From Streptomyces sp. DT2A-34 (lineage in GTDB: Bacteria > Actinomycetota > Actinomycetes > Streptomycetales > Streptomycetaceae), in the NCBI RefSeq assembly GCF_030499515.1, contig NZ_JASTWJ010000001.1, positions 9,900,001 through 9,964,000 on the forward strand: 64,000 nucleotides of DNA, given 5' to 3'. Made by a program: the position numbers and the translations under genes. A model generated the notes under the pieces. It saw only the letters and a list, made by a program, of their open reading frames with translations, did not search any database and was not told where the DNA came from. Position 1 is the first letter of the stretch, and every line of letters begins with the position of its first letter. Of this stretch, positions 35,341-45,511 are shown in pieces.

Positions 35341-35475
35341 CCGCGGTCTTCGGGCCGATCCGGGTCTGTTCCGCCCGTTTTTCCGGACACGCGACCTTGA
35401 GAACCCCCCTGGGGCCGAGGCCTGAGCCAGGCTGGCCCCGGGAGGGGGAAGGTCGTATCCGGAGGTGAGGAACCC

Positions 35476-36381
35476 ATGAGCACCCTGCCGGTCATCGCGG
35501 CGGTCGACGGCTCGGACGACAGCCTGGTCGCGCTGGACTGGGCCTTCGAGGCAGCCCTGGTGCGCGAGGCGCCGCTGCGGATGGTCCACGTGCAGCAGTA
35601 CGCCGCCTGGGCCAAGCCCGACATGCTGCCCGCCGGGCCACCGCGACCGGAGGACGATCCGGTGCTCGACCGCGTACGCCGGTATCTGGCGGGGCGCGTC
35701 GAGCGGCTGGAGACGGAGTACCTCGCCCTGGAGGGTGCCCCCGCCGTGGCCCTGCCCGAACTGGGCTCCGCCGCCCAGCTGTTGGTACTCGGTTCCCGAG
35801 GGCGCGGGGGCTTCGCCGGCCTGCTGCTCGGCTCCAACGGCATGGCGGCCGCACGCGACGCCGAGTGCCCGGTCGTCGTGGTGCCCAAGCCGGGACGCCA
35901 GGTCCATGACGGCATGCCGATCGAACCGGGACCGCGGGTCGTCGTCGGCCTGCAGGTCGACAGCCCCGACGAGGCCACGCTGTCCTTCGCCTTCGCCGAG
36001 GCCGCCCTGCGCGGCGCCCGACTCCAGGTCGTCGCCGCCTACGCGTGGCCGGCCCACCTCTGGACGGCGGCCCCCAGCCAGATCGTGCCGCCGCCCGTCG
36101 ACCAGGACGCCGTCGAGAACGAGACCCGCACCCTCGCGGAAGGCTTCCTCGCCCCGCACCGCGACCGTCACCCCGACGTCCACGCCGAGCCCTACGTCGC
36201 CCCGGGTGACGCGGCAGGCCACCTCGTCGCCGCCTCCCGGGACGCCAACCTGGTCGTCGTCGGCCGCCACCGACGCCGCCTGCTGGCCCCCGCCCGCATG
36301 ATGGGCTCGGTGACCCAGGCGGTCCTGCTGCACGCCGCGAGCCCGGTGGCCGTGGTACCGCCCGCGCCGCCGCAGGAGTGA
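35476..36381 (+). CDS. Tandem universal stress protein (two UspA domains)
   Basis: A 301-residue protein with two Usp domains. The first (about 1-145) has the ATP-binding pattern GSRGRGGFAGLLLGSNG and ends VVVVPKPG. The second (about 155-301) ends VVVGRHRRRLLAP...GSVTQAVLLHAASPVAVVP, a more divergent version. The ribosome binding site is GGAGGTGAGG. The upstream region contains GGGCCGATCCGGGTC (35352-35366), which is reminiscent of the dormancy-type response-regulator boxes found before Usp genes in actinobacteria, so hypoxia or starvation control is possible. It is a cytosolic stress protein whose partner is unknown. Confidence 0.9.
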   Translation: MSTLPVIAAVDGSDDSLVALDWAFEAALVREAPLRMVHVQQYAAWAKPDMLPAGPPRPEDDPVLDRVRRYLAGRVERLETEYLALEGAPAVALPELGSAAQLLVLGSRGRGGFAGLLLGSNGMAAARDAECPVVVVPKPGRQVHDGMPIEPGPRVVVGLQVDSPDEATLSFAFAEAALRGARLQVVAAYAWPAHLWTAAPSQIVPPPVDQDAVENETRTLAEGFLAPHRDRHPDVHAEPYVAPGDAAGHLVAASRDANLVVVGRHRRRLLAPARMMGSVTQAVLLHAASPVAVVPPAPPQE

Positions 36382-36409
36382 GGGGGAGTGAGGGGGATGC
36401 CGGGGTGCG

Positions 36410-37333
36410 TCACGCGGTGGCGAACCAGGCCTCGGCCAGGGACGGCAGAGTTCCGTCGGCCGGTGCGCCCAACTCCCGTAGGTACCAAGGGAGATTGCTG
36501 TACACGTGCAGCAGGGTGTACGCGAGCAGCTCGGCCGGGGCGAAGGCGGTGCCGTACGACTCGGTGAGGCGGGCCAGGAGGCGCGGATCGCCGCGGGTGA
36601 CGAACAGGCCCACACCGACGAAGTCGTAAGCGCGGTCGCCGATCATGGCCGGCTCGAAGTCGAAGAGCCCGGTCAGGCGCCAACCGTCGGGATCGACGAG
36701 CAAGTGCTGCCGCATGACCTCGGTGTGCAGCAGGGAGCGGTGCGGGGTACGCGGCAGCGGGACCGAGGCGAGGAACTCGGGGATCTGCTCCAGCCAGGCG
36801 GCCGGCAGACCGCGCTCGCGCTGCCGCTCCACGGCCCCCTCCCGCTGCCGGTCCACGAACGCGCCCCAGTCCCCGGGACCGAGGACGTCCTCGAGTGGCG
36901 CGGCATCCAGTGCGTGGAGGACGGCCAGCGCCTCGCCGATCTCGGCGACGAGCCGCTCACGGTCGGCGCGCGGCACGCGGTCCCAGGCGCCGGCCAGGTT
37001 CTCGCCGCGCAGCCGGGACATCAGGACGTACCGCCAGCCGTTCTCGTAGGGACCGGCGTCGTGCACGCGCGGCGTCGGGACGGGCAGCTGCCCCTGGACA
37101 TGGGACAGGGCGCGGCCCTCGGCGATGCCGTCCCGGGCGGCGGCCCCGGGGAACAGCTTGAGGACGTGCTCGTCGCCCACGGCGTACACCGGCTGCGACC
37201 CGTCCGGGAACCGCGTCAGCGGGAGGCCGGCCAGACCCAGGCGGGCGCACAGGTCCTCCGCTCCGGCCCGCATCACTTTCTCGTCGGGGACGACGGCGTC
37301 CCATTCCTCGTCTGTTTCCACGGGGGGCAGCAT
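36410..37333 (-). CDS. Aminoglycoside phosphotransferase-fold protein with altered catalytic loop
   Basis: A 307-residue APH/choline-kinase-fold protein. It has an ATP-binding lysine in HVLKLFPG, the hinge YVLMSRLRGENL and the metal-binding loop FDFEPAMIGDRAYDF (D225). The catalytic loop reads LLHTEVMRQHLLVD (about 201-214), so the usual H-G-D-x-x-x-x-N has Glu for the catalytic Asp and His for the Asn. The change keeps an acid at the key place, so it may be a distinct subfamily rather than a dead enzyme. It converges with the stress protein gene. The substrate is unknown. Confidence 0.8.
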   Translation of the reverse strand: MLPPVETDEEWDAVVPDEKVMRAGAEDLCARLGLAGLPLTRFPDGSQPVYAVGDEHVLKLFPGAAARDGIAEGRALSHVQGQLPVPTPRVHDAGPYENGWRYVLMSRLRGENLAGAWDRVPRADRERLVAEIGEALAVLHALDAAPLEDVLGPGDWGAFVDRQREGAVERQRERGLPAAWLEQIPEFLASVPLPRTPHRSLLHTEVMRQHLLVDPDGWRLTGLFDFEPAMIGDRAYDFVGVGLFVTRGDPRLLARLTESYGTAFAPAELLAYTLLHVYSNLPWYLRELGAPADGTLPSLAEAWFATA

Positions 37334-37494
37334 GATCGGGACCGTAGGACGCGCCTCTGCCGGCAGGCAACGGAATTACGCGGCCGGCGACGGTTTCGCG
37401 GAGCAGCCGGGAAGTCCCGCCCGCGGGCCAGGGAGGAGCGTCCGAACCCATGCCCGCACGTCACGGAGCAGGCCCGGCCACGTACCATGGCGAC

Positions 37495-37992
37495 ATGTCG
37501 TTCCTCCGCCGCCGCAGCGCCACGCCCGCCGGGCCCGACTTCGACGTACTGGCCATGGACCCGGGCGACTGGCCCGGCAATCTGGGCGCCGGGCTGCTGC
37601 CCGCCCCCGACGGCAGCTGCCAGGGCGTCTTCCTGCGCTACGACCTCTTCGGCGGCCGCGGCCCCGCGATGATCATCGGCAATCTGCCCGAGGGCTCCCC
37701 GGCCCGCGAGGTCGACGAGGGCGAGATCCCGTTCGAGGTCGCGCAACTGCTGCTGGCCCTGGAGAACGACGAGGAGGTCACCGTCGTCGGCAGCGAGGAC
37801 GTGCCCGTGATGCAGGGCGACAACCTCCTGATCGTGCGCCGTCTGAAGCTCTCCGAGAGCCGGATCTCCTGCGTACAGTTCGACCGCAGTGACAACGTCC
37901 TGGTCACTATCGCCGCGTGGGACCGCCCCATCACCGACGATCTGTACGCCCTCCTGAAGCCGCTGCCCGCGGAGCTCTTCCAGCAGGGCTGA
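37495..37992 (+). CDS. Conserved hypothetical protein
   Basis: A 165-residue protein I do not recognise by family. It is acidic, has no signal peptide or transmembrane segment, and contains the stretches FDVLAMDPGDWPGNLGAGLLP, GVFLRYDLFGG and EIPFEVAQLLLALENDEEV. Codon use is as biased as in its neighbours, so it is a real gene. The ATG at 37495 is chosen because it is preceded by a short RxxRS-rich tail only; ATGs at 37450 and about 37487 are alternatives. It is divergent from the phosphotransferase gene. Confidence 0.7.
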   Translation: MSFLRRRSATPAGPDFDVLAMDPGDWPGNLGAGLLPAPDGSCQGVFLRYDLFGGRGPAMIIGNLPEGSPAREVDEGEIPFEVAQLLLALENDEEVTVVGSEDVPVMQGDNLLIVRRLKLSESRISCVQFDRSDNVLVTIAAWDRPITDDLYALLKPLPAELFQQG

Positions 37993-38083
37993 GTCCTCCC
38001 ACCTCAAAGCCCCCTCTTCGGGGTACCACACATATCGTCATGACCCTTGTCGCAGAGTCATCGGACCTCTAGCGTCCGGGGTC

Positions 38084-40456
38084 ATGTCGCATGAGCCGCA
38101 TGAGATCACTCGAAGGACCACGTTAAAGGCTGCGGTCAGCGGGGTCGGCGCACTGGCTCTGGGGGTCGGCACCACCGGAGCTGTCGCCGCTGATTCCTCC
38201 GATGTATCGAGGGAGTCGTCCGTGCTCTGGTACGCCACTCCCGCCGCCGACTGGGAGCGCGAGGCCCTGCCCATCGGCAATGGCGCACTCGGCGCCACCG
38301 TATTCGGCACCCTCGCCTCCGAACGGCTTCAGTTCAACGAGAAGACCCTCTGGACCGGCGGCCCCGGCTCCACCCAGGGCTACGACCACGGCAACTGGCG
38401 CGCACCCCGCCCCGACGCGATCACCGCCGTCCAGGACGACCTCGACGCGCGGACCACCCTCGCCCCCGAGTCGGTGGCCGACCGGCTCGGCCAGCCACGG
38501 ATCGGCTACGGCGCCCACCAGACGTTCGGCGACCTCCACCTCGACCTGCCCGGTGCGCCGACGACGCCCCCGAAGGACTACCGCCGCGAACTCGACCTCG
38601 ACAACGCCGTCGCCTCGGTCTCCTACACCCACCAAGGCGTCCGCCACCAAAGGGAGTTCTTCGCCTCCCACCCCGACGGCGCGATCGTGGGCCGGCTCGG
38701 CGCCGACCGCCCCGGCAACGTCAGCTTCACCCTGCGCCACACCTCGCCACGCGCCGACTTCACGACGACCGCGGCCGACGGAACCCTGACCGTGCGGGGC
38801 GCGCTCGCCGACAACGGACTGCGCTTCGAGGCACAGGTCCGGGTGCACAGCCGGGGCGGCACCGTCACGTCCGACGCCGACGGCACGATCACCGTGACCG
38901 GGGCCGACAGCGCATGGTTCGTGCTGGCCGCGGGCACGGACTACGCCGACACCTACCCCGACCACCGTGGCCCGGACCCGCACGCCGCCGTCGCCCGTGC
39001 CGTGCAGCAGGCGGGCGACCACTACGAGGCACTGCTCGTCCGGCACACCCGCGACCACCGAGCCCTGTTCCGCCGAGTCGCCCTCGACATCGGCCAGTCA
39101 CTGTCGGCAGACGTGCCCACCGACGCGCTCCTGGCCGCGTACACCGGCGGCACGAGCGCCGCCGACCGCGCCCTGGAAGCCCTCTACTTCCAGTACGGCC
39201 GCTATCTGCTCATCGCCTCCTCACGCCCCGGCTCCCTGCCCGCCAACCTCCAGGGCGTCTGGAACAACAGCACCACACCCCCGTGGTCGGCGGACTACCA
39301 CACCAACATCAACATGCAGATGAACTACTGGCCCGCCGAGGCCGCGAACCTCGCCGAGACGACGGCGCCGTACGACCGTTTCGTCGAGGCCCTGCGCGCG
39401 CCCGGACGCCGTACGGCCAAGGAGATGTTCGGCTCGCGCGGCTGGGTCGTGCACAACGAGACCAACCCGTACGGCTTCACCGGCGTGCACGACTGGGCCA
39501 CCGCGTTCTGGTTCCCCGAGGCGGCGGCCTGGCTCACCCAACAGATGTACGAGCACTACAGATTCGGCGGCTCCACCGCCTACCTCCGCAGCACCGCGTA
39601 CCCCGTGATGAAGGAGGCCGCCGAGTTCTGGCTGGACACCCTGTGCACCGACCCCCGCGACGGAACCCTCGTCGTCACTCCCAGCTACTCGCCCGAGCAC
39701 GGCGACTTCACCGCCGGCGCGGCCATGTCGCAGCAGATCGTCCACGACCTGTTCACCAACACCCTCGAAGCGGCCCGCATCCTGGGCGACACGCCCGACT
39801 TCCGCCGCCGTGTCGAAGACGCGCTGAACCGGCTCGATCCCGGTCTGCGCATCGGCTCCTGGGGCCAACTCCAGGAGTGGAAGGAGGACTTGGACGACCC
39901 CACCGACACCCACCGGCACGTCTCGCACCTGTTCGCCCTCCACCCCGGACGGCAGATCGGACCCGGCAGCGAGTGGGCCGAGGCCGCCAAGGTCTCCCTG
40001 ACCGCGCGCGGGGACGGCGGCACCGGCTGGTCCAAGGCGTGGAAGATCAACTTCTGGGCGCGGCTGCGCGACGGCGACCACGCCCACAAGATGCTCGGCG
40101 AACAGCTCAAGTCCTCGACGCTGCCCAACCTCTGGGACACCCACCCGCCGTTCCAGATCGACGGCAACTTCGGCGCCACCTCCGGCATCGTGGAGATGCT
40201 CCTGCAGAGCCAGTACGACGCCATCGAGGTGCTGCCCGCCCTGCCCTCCTCCTGGCCGACCGGCGCGGTGCACGGCCTGCGAGCGCGCGGCGGCGCCACC
40301 CTCGACATCGAGTGGGCGGCCGGCCGGGCGACCCGCATCGCCCTGAAGGCGTCCCGGACCCGTGAACTCACCGTACGCAGCGACCTGTTCAAGAACGGGG
40401 AACTGACCTTCAAGGCGGTCGCCGGCCGACGGTACACCTGGAAGAAGGAGGACTGA
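38084..40456 (+). CDS. Secreted glycoside hydrolase family 95 alpha-L-fucosidase
   Basis: A 790-residue GH95 enzyme. The N-terminus has a twin-arginine signal (ITRRTTLKAAVSGVGALALG), so it is exported folded. The catalytic (alpha/alpha)6 barrel shows the family signatures: WYATPAADWEREALPIGNGALGATVFG near residue 50, the Asn pair in HTNINMQMNYWP (N408 and N410), the Glu in SYSPEHGDF (about 538) and the Asp in PFQIDGNFGATSG (about 693). These match the Asn/Asp/Glu set of bifidobacterial AfcA, which hydrolyses alpha-1,2-fucosyl links with inversion. Some GH95 members act on alpha-L-galactosides. No sugar transporter gene lies next to it. Confidence 0.9.
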   Translation: MSHEPHEITRRTTLKAAVSGVGALALGVGTTGAVAADSSDVSRESSVLWYATPAADWEREALPIGNGALGATVFGTLASERLQFNEKTLWTGGPGSTQGYDHGNWRAPRPDAITAVQDDLDARTTLAPESVADRLGQPRIGYGAHQTFGDLHLDLPGAPTTPPKDYRRELDLDNAVASVSYTHQGVRHQREFFASHPDGAIVGRLGADRPGNVSFTLRHTSPRADFTTTAADGTLTVRGALADNGLRFEAQVRVHSRGGTVTSDADGTITVTGADSAWFVLAAGTDYADTYPDHRGPDPHAAVARAVQQAGDHYEALLVRHTRDHRALFRRVALDIGQSLSADVPTDALLAAYTGGTSAADRALEALYFQYGRYLLIASSRPGSLPANLQGVWNNSTTPPWSADYHTNINMQMNYWPAEAANLAETTAPYDRFVEALRAPGRRTAKEMFGSRGWVVHNETNPYGFTGVHDWATAFWFPEAAAWLTQQMYEHYRFGGSTAYLRSTAYPVMKEAAEFWLDTLCTDPRDGTLVVTPSYSPEHGDFTAGAAMSQQIVHDLFTNTLEAARILGDTPDFRRRVEDALNRLDPGLRIGSWGQLQEWKEDLDDPTDTHRHVSHLFALHPGRQIGPGSEWAEAAKVSLTARGDGGTGWSKAWKINFWARLRDGDHAHKMLGEQLKSSTLPNLWDTHPPFQIDGNFGATSGIVEMLLQSQYDAIEVLPALPSSWPTGAVHGLRARGGATLDIEWAAGRATRIALKASRTRELTVRSDLFKNGELTFKAVAGRRYTWKKED

Positions 40457-40462
40457 CCCCGG

Positions 40463-42379
40463 CTAGGAACCCGACGACACCACCCGCACATCCGCCGCCC
40501 GCACGAACCCCACCCGGTGGCCGAACTGGATCTCGTAGTAGAGGTCCTTGCCCACCACGACCCGGTGGGGCCCGGCGAAGGTCACGGCGTAGTAGTACTC
40601 GCCCGGCACTCTGTCGCCCACCGCGTACCGCTGGCCCGCGGGCAAGGTGTACGGCAGCGGCGACACCGCCTGGGCGGGTACGTCCGCCGGATAGGCGGAG
40701 GCCTCGGGGTAGGCGCGCCCGTACACCGGGACGCTCCTGAGGCCGTCCTTGGGCGTCGCCACGAGGCCGGTGGCGTTCACCGCGGTCGGGTTCTGCTTCG
40801 GGTTCCTGAACCATGCCTTCTGGCCCAGGTACCAGATCGCCGTCCAGTCGCCGTCCCGGCCGGCGACCGCGTACTGCTGACCGGTCGAAACCCGCGAGGA
40901 CAGGTCGTTCACCCCGGTGGTCGGGGTCGAGCCCAGGCCGACGTCCTTGATCAGCGGATACGACTCGCCGGGCCCCGAGTACAGCCGCACCGCGCTCGAA
41001 CCGTGGTCCGCGCAGGGCTGCCCCGCAGAGACGCAGCCGGTGTACCGGGGCCGGTTGGTGGTGTAGTCGGGGCGGATCGTCACCAGGCCGCCGTTCGGGC
41101 CCGCGGTGGCCGCGAAGGGGCGGCCGAGCAGTTCGAAGTAGTGCCGCCAGTCCCAGTACGGGCCCGGGTCGGTGTGCATGCCGCTGACCGTCGACGCGGT
41201 CGGACCCGGCACGTTGTCGTGGCCGAGGATGTGCTGCCGGTCCAGCGGGATGCCGTACTTCTTCGCCAGGTACGTCACCAGGCGTGCCGAGGACCGGTAC
41301 ATCGCCTCCGTGTACCAGGCGTCCGGCCGCGCCAGGAAACCCTCGTGCTCCAGACCGATCGACTTGGCGTTGACGTACCAGTTGCCCGCGTGCCAGGCGA
41401 CGTCCTTGGCCTTCACATGCTGGGCGATGTGCCCGTCCGTGGAGCGCAGTGTGTATTGCCACGACACATAGGTCGGGTCCTGCACCATGGTGAGGACTCC
41501 CTCCCAGGCGCCCTCCGTGTCGTGGATGACGATGTAGTCGATGCCGGGGGAGGCCGGACGATCGGCCAGGTCGTGGTTGCCGTAGTCGCCGTCCCCGAAC
41601 TGCTTGTAGGGCGCCGGGATCCACTCGCAGGACACCGTCGTCGGGCATTCCGTCCCCGCGGAATCGAGCGTCCGCAACCCCGCCCGCCGCAGCTGCCCGG
41701 TGTCGGGGGAGAGGCGCGGCTGAGCGGCCAGGGCGACCAGCTGGCCCGCGTCCGTGGCGCGCTTCTGGCCGGTGCGCAGCACGTCGTAGACGTCGTCGGC
41801 GTACGCCCGCGCCGTCGCCGTGTCCTCGGCGCCGGAGAAGCGGGCCACCGCGCCGTACCAGTCCGCCGGGTCGGAACTCAGCGGTGCACCCAGCTCCTTC
41901 TGCGCGGCGGCGAGCAGGGCGGCACCGCCGGCCACATTGGCGGCCGGGTCCGTACGCAGCTGCTGGGCGCTCAGTCCGGTCAGTTCGGCCGCCTTCGGCA
42001 ACGTCCGGAGGCGGGCCGGGATCTCCGAGGTCTTCGGCGGCTTCGCCTCGGGGAGCAGGGGCGCGCGGGCGCTGTCGCCGCGTGCGTCCTCCGAGCCGTC
42101 GCTGTGGTGCGGCGGCCCCTCGGCGAGCGCGGTGCGGGCGTCGGTGAGGTGCATCGGGCCGTAACCGCCGGTCGCACTGGGCGCCCCGGCATGCGCGTCC
42201 CAGCGGGACTGCAGATAGGAGACGCCGAGCAGCACGCTCTGCGGCACGTGGTACTCGGCGGCCGCGGAGGCGAAGGCCGACTGCAGACGGCCCTCCGAGT
42301 TCCGGGCATCGGACGGGGCCGCGCCCAGCAGCGGGAACAGCAGTGCCGCAGCGGCCATGGCGGTGACGGATCCTCGCAA
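40463..42379 (-). CDS. Secreted N-acetylmuramoyl-L-alanine amidase (amidase_2 / PGRP type)
   Basis: A 638-residue protein. The N-terminal signal ([24 protein letters not shown]) is followed by a helical region with a PGxY-like [10 protein letters not shown] segment, as in LGFP- or lysozyme-like wall binders, and a zinc amidase domain near residues 225-420: [29 protein letters not shown], the zinc His in [16 protein letters not shown] and [12 protein letters not shown]. The tail has SH3-like repeats. I place the start at TTG 42379, which has GGAGG five bases before it and gives a proper signal peptide; an ATG 21 bases further in is the alternative. It would cut the peptide from peptidoglycan in the cell wall. 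Confidence 0.85.
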   Translation of the reverse strand: MRGSVTAMAAAALLFPLLGAAPSDARNSEGRLQSAFASAAAEYHVPQSVLLGVSYLQSRWDAHAGAPSATGGYGPMHLTDARTALAEGPPHHSDGSEDARGDSARAPLLPEAKPPKTSEIPARLRTLPKAAELTGLSAQQLRTDPAANVAGGAALLAAAQKELGAPLSSDPADWYGAVARFSGAEDTATARAYADDVYDVLRTGQKRATDAGQLVALAAQPRLSPDTGQLRRAGLRTLDSAGTECPTTVSCEWIPAPYKQFGDGDYGNHDLADRPASPGIDYIVIHDTEGAWEGVLTMVQDPTYVSWQYTLRSTDGHIAQHVKAKDVAWHAGNWYVNAKSIGLEHEGFLARPDAWYTEAMYRSSARLVTYLAKKYGIPLDRQHILGHDNVPGPTASTVSGMHTDPGPYWDWRHYFELLGRPFAATAGPNGGLVTIRPDYTTNRPRYTGCVSAGQPCADHGSSAVRLYSGPGESYPLIKDVGLGSTPTTGVNDLSSRVSTGQQYAVAGRDGDWTAIWYLGQKAWFRNPKQNPTAVNATGLVATPKDGLRSVPVYGRAYPEASAYPADVPAQAVSPLPYTLPAGQRYAVGDRVPGEYYYAVTFAGPHRVVVGKDLYYEIQFGHRVGFVRAADVRVVSSGS

Positions 42380-42559
42380 TGCAGCCTCCAGGGACGGTCG
42401 GGCGCGATGAGCCGTGCGGGGCCGGGAGTGTGTTTGTGGTACCGGCTGTCCGACGATCCGCCAATCATGCCGACCGGCAGGTGAGTAGCCCTGCAAATCG
42501 AGGGTCCCGGGAGTTTCGCGGCGCGGCCTGCGGGAGGAAGACTTCGTGGCCGTACACAC

Positions 42560-42604
42560 GGCAGTCCGCGGTGCGCCGCTGTCCAGCGCGCACCGCGGAC
42601 TGCC
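42560..42604 (-). terminator. Strong rho-independent-like hairpin
   Basis: Perfect 17-base arms (GGCAGTCCGCGGTGCGC and its complement) surround an 11-base loop. It lies seven bases after the stop of the minus-strand phosphotransferase gene and well before the amidase promoter, so it should end transcription of the phosphotransferase. Confidence 0.8.
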
Positions 42605-42611
42605 GTCCCCG

Positions 42612-43961
42612 TCAACGAGTGCCGACCGCCGCGCGCACGGCCCTCCGGGCCAGCTGGCAGTCGTCGTGCAGCCGCCTCAGCAACAGCCGCTGTTCCTCGC
42701 CGGACGGCGCAGCACCCGGGTGGGCCATTCCCGGTGCCGCCGGGGTCGGAGCGTCGTGCATCGAACGCTGCACGGCCGTCTCATAGGTACGGATCTCCCG
42801 GGTCAGCACGAGCATCAGGTTCACCAGGAACGCGTCCCGTGAAGCCGGGCCCGCCGACTGCGCGATCTGGCTGATCTGCCGTCGGGCCGCCGGTGCGTCC
42901 CCGAGCACCGACCACAGCGTCGCCAGGTCGTAACCCGGCAGGTACCAGCCCGCGTGCTCCCAGTCCACCAGCACTGGACCGGCCGGTGAGAGCAGGATGT
43001 TCGAGAGCAGTGCGTCGCCGTGGCAGAACTGGCCCATGCCCTGTCGGCCCGCGGTCGCCGCGATGCCGTGCAGCAGCTTCTGCAGATCGCCCATGTCCCG
43101 GTCGGTGAGCAGCCCCAGCTCATGGAACCGGGAGATCCGGGTCGCGTAGTCCAGCGGAGCGTCGAACGTGCCCGCCGGTGGCCGCCACGCGTTGAGCCGG
43201 CAGATCGCTCCGAGTGCCGCCCTGATGTCCGCACGCGGCGGCGCCTCCAACGGGTGCCGCTGCAGTGCCGCCACCCGGCCCGGCATCCGCTCGATGACGA
43301 GTGTGCAGTTGTCCGGATCCGCTGCGATCAGTCTCGGCACGCGCACCGGTGGGCGGTGCCGGACGAACGAGCGGTATGCCGCTATTTCGTGCCGGATCCG
43401 CTCGGCCCACGCCGGCGAGTGGTCGAGTAAACACTTGGCGACGGCCGTGCTGCGTCCGGTCGTGCCGACCAGGAGCACGGACCGCCCATTGCGGCGCAGC
43501 ACCTGCACCGGAGCGAACTCCGGGCAGATCCGGTGCACCGACGCGATCGCCGTGCGCAGCTGGGCGCCCTGGGGGCCGGACAAGTCGAGTCTCCCGCTGA
43601 GCGGTTGGGTGCCGAGCCCCGCGGGGCGCCGCGGTCGGCCCGCACCGAGTACGGGGGGACCGCCGGCCGCGCGGGGTCGAGGTAGGGGCCGCCGCCCGCC
43701 GGGCGGGGGCGCAGCGACCTGGGCGGGGCGGACACGGAGGACGATGCTGCGTACATGGGAGAAACAGATCCCTTCGTGTGCCTGCGAAGTCAAAGCGCCG
43801 CCCGAGCCGGCCGCCCGGGTACACCCTGGGGAATGCACCAGCCGTAGCTGGAGGGCGACCGGGTCGGGGTGGCGCGTTCCTACCTGACACCCGATGCCCA
43901 GTGGCACACCATCTGGCGCACCCTGGCGAACCCTGGCGAATAGTCCTGGGGCAACCCTCAC
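42612..43961 (-). CDS. Phosphotransferase family protein (APH fold), start uncertain
   Basis: The conserved part (from about residue 130 of the longest frame) has an APH fold: an ATP-binding Lys in [10 protein letters not shown], the hinge [10 protein letters not shown], the catalytic loop [10 protein letters not shown] and the metal site [17 protein letters not shown], all canonical. The frame is open to GTG 43961, but the first 100 residues are low in conserved pattern and no ribosome binding site is clear at any of the GTG or TTG candidates. The true start may lie as far down as about 43590. The gene is divergent from the NsdA-like regulator gene. The substrate is unknown. Confidence 0.7.
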   Translation of the reverse strand: MRVAPGLFARVRQGAPDGVPLGIGCQVGTRHPDPVALQLRLVHSPGCTRAAGSGGALTSQAHEGICFSHVRSIVLRVRPAQVAAPPPGGRRPLPRPRAAGGPPVLGAGRPRRPAGLGTQPLSGRLDLSGPQGAQLRTAIASVHRICPEFAPVQVLRRNGRSVLLVGTTGRSTAVAKCLLDHSPAWAERIRHEIAAYRSFVRHRPPVRVPRLIAADPDNCTLVIERMPGRVAALQRHPLEAPPRADIRAALGAICRLNAWRPPAGTFDAPLDYATRISRFHELGLLTDRDMGDLQKLLHGIAATAGRQGMGQFCHGDALLSNILLSPAGPVLVDWEHAGWYLPGYDLATLWSVLGDAPAARRQISQIAQSAGPASRDAFLVNLMLVLTREIRTYETAVQRSMHDAPTPAAPGMAHPGAAPSGEEQRLLLRRLHDDCQLARRAVRAAVGTR

Positions 43962-44001
43962 CGGGCTACTGTCAACTCAGCCGAGAACCTGGGGGCTTGA
44001 C

Positions 44002-45498
44002 GTGAGCGGAGAACCCAACACCCGCCTGGCGGACCTGTTCGGCCTGGCCGGCTGGTCCAAGGGCGAACTCGCGAGGCTGGTCAACCGGCAGGCGGCGGCC
44101 ATGGGCCACCCCCAGCTGGCGACCGACACCTCGCGGGTGCGGCGGTGGATCGACATGGGAGAGATCCCGCGCGATCCCGTGCCGCGGGTGCTGGCGGCCC
44201 TGTTCACCGAGCGTCTCGGCCGTGTCGTGACCATCGAGGACCTCGGTCTGGTCCGGCACGGGCGTGCGGGGAAACGGCAGGACGGCGGGAGTGTGGAGCA
44301 TCCCGACGGTGTGCCGTGGGCGCCCGAGCGGACGGCTGCGGTCCTCACCGAATTCACGGGAATGGACCTCATGCTCAACCGACGCGGCTTGGTGGGCGCG
44401 GGTGCCGCGCTCGCCGCGGGATCCGCACTCAGCAGCGCCATGCACGACTGGCTGCACACCGACCCGGCCCTCAAGGCCGACGCCCCCCAGTTCGACGACC
44501 CGTTGCATGTCGACCCCGCTGGGTTCGACCGCTACGAGGCCGCCCCCATCGGATCGCAGGAGATCGAGGAACTGGAGCGCTCGGTCGAGGTGTTCCGGGC
44601 CTGGGACGCGGCCCGCGGCGGCGGGCTCCAGCGCAAGGCGGTCGTAGGCCAACTCAACGAGGTGGGCGGCATGCTCGCCTACCGACACCCCGAACATCTG
44701 CAGCGGCGCCTGTGGGGCGTCGCCGCCAACCTCGCCGTCCTCGCTGGCTGGATGTCGCACGACGTCGGCCTGGAGCCCACGGCCCAGAAGTACTTCGTCA
44801 TCGCCGCCCACGCGGCCAGAGAAGGCGGTGACCGGCCCCGCGCCGGGGAGGCGCTCTCCCGAGCGGCTCGCCAGATGGTGCACCTCGGCCGGCCCGACGA
44901 CGCACTCGACCTGATGAAACTCGCCCAGTCCGGCTCCGGCGACGAGGTGCTGCCGCGTACCAGGGCCATGTTCCACACCATCGAGGCCTGGGCACAGGCG
45001 TCCATGGGCAAGGGCCAGGCCATGCGCCGCACCCTCGGACAGGCGGAGGACCTCTTCGTCTCCGACAAGAGCGACGTGCCGCCACCGAGCTGGATGCAGA
45101 CCTTCAAGGACGAGGACCTGTACGGCATGCAGGCCCTGGCCTATCGCACGCTGGCCGAGTTCGAACCCGGCGCGGCCGCGCACGCCCAGCACTACGCGGA
45201 GAAGGCCCTGGCCCTGCGCGTCGACGGCCGCGAACGGTCGAAGATCTTCGACCATCTGTCCATGGCGTCCGCCTGCTTCATCGCGGACGACCCCGAACAG
45301 GCGGACCGGTACGCGCGACTGGCCCTGATGTCGATGGGCTCGAACTCCTCCGGCCGCACCTGGGACCGGCTGCGCCAGATGTACCGGCTCACCGCCGAGT
45401 ACTCCAGCTACCCGAAGATCCACGAACTGCGGGAGGAGATCCGGTTGGCGCTGCCCAAGGTGAAGAAGCCGGGCGGTGGCAACAGCGCACAGGCATAG
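44002..45498 (+). CDS. NsdA-family developmental regulator (TPR-like)
   Basis: A 498-residue protein. The N-terminal 75 residues include FGLAGWSKGELARLVNRQAAAMGHPQLATDTSRVRRWIDMGE, which is a HTH-like segment characteristic of the NsdA family. A short hydrophobic stretch (RRGLVGAGAALAAGSAL) and a TPR-like helical domain follow (AHAAREGGDRPRAGEALSRAARQMVHLG, AWAQASMGKGQAMRRTLGQAE). NsdA is a negative regulator of sporulation and antibiotic production in S. coelicolor. This gene is either nsdA itself or a paralogue; I cannot decide without a comparison. The GTG start at 44002 has GGGGG ten bases before it. Confidence 0.75.
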   Translation: MSGEPNTRLADLFGLAGWSKGELARLVNRQAAAMGHPQLATDTSRVRRWIDMGEIPRDPVPRVLAALFTERLGRVVTIEDLGLVRHGRAGKRQDGGSVEHPDGVPWAPERTAAVLTEFTGMDLMLNRRGLVGAGAALAAGSALSSAMHDWLHTDPALKADAPQFDDPLHVDPAGFDRYEAAPIGSQEIEELERSVEVFRAWDAARGGGLQRKAVVGQLNEVGGMLAYRHPEHLQRRLWGVAANLAVLAGWMSHDVGLEPTAQKYFVIAAHAAREGGDRPRAGEALSRAARQMVHLGRPDDALDLMKLAQSGSGDEVLPRTRAMFHTIEAWAQASMGKGQAMRRTLGQAEDLFVSDKSDVPPPSWMQTFKDEDLYGMQALAYRTLAEFEPGAAAHAQHYAEKALALRVDGRERSKIFDHLSMASACFIADDPEQADRYARLALMSMGSNSSGRTWDRLRQMYRLTAEYSSYPKIHELREEIRLALPKVKKPGGGNSAQA

Positions 45499-45511
45499 GG
45501 ACAGGCATCTA

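Noticed and set aside
40517..42484. A 655-residue frame opposite the amidase gene
   Set aside because: It is the complement of a gene with signal peptide, zinc amidase motifs and normal codon bias; its own composition (R, G, V-rich) shows no domain.
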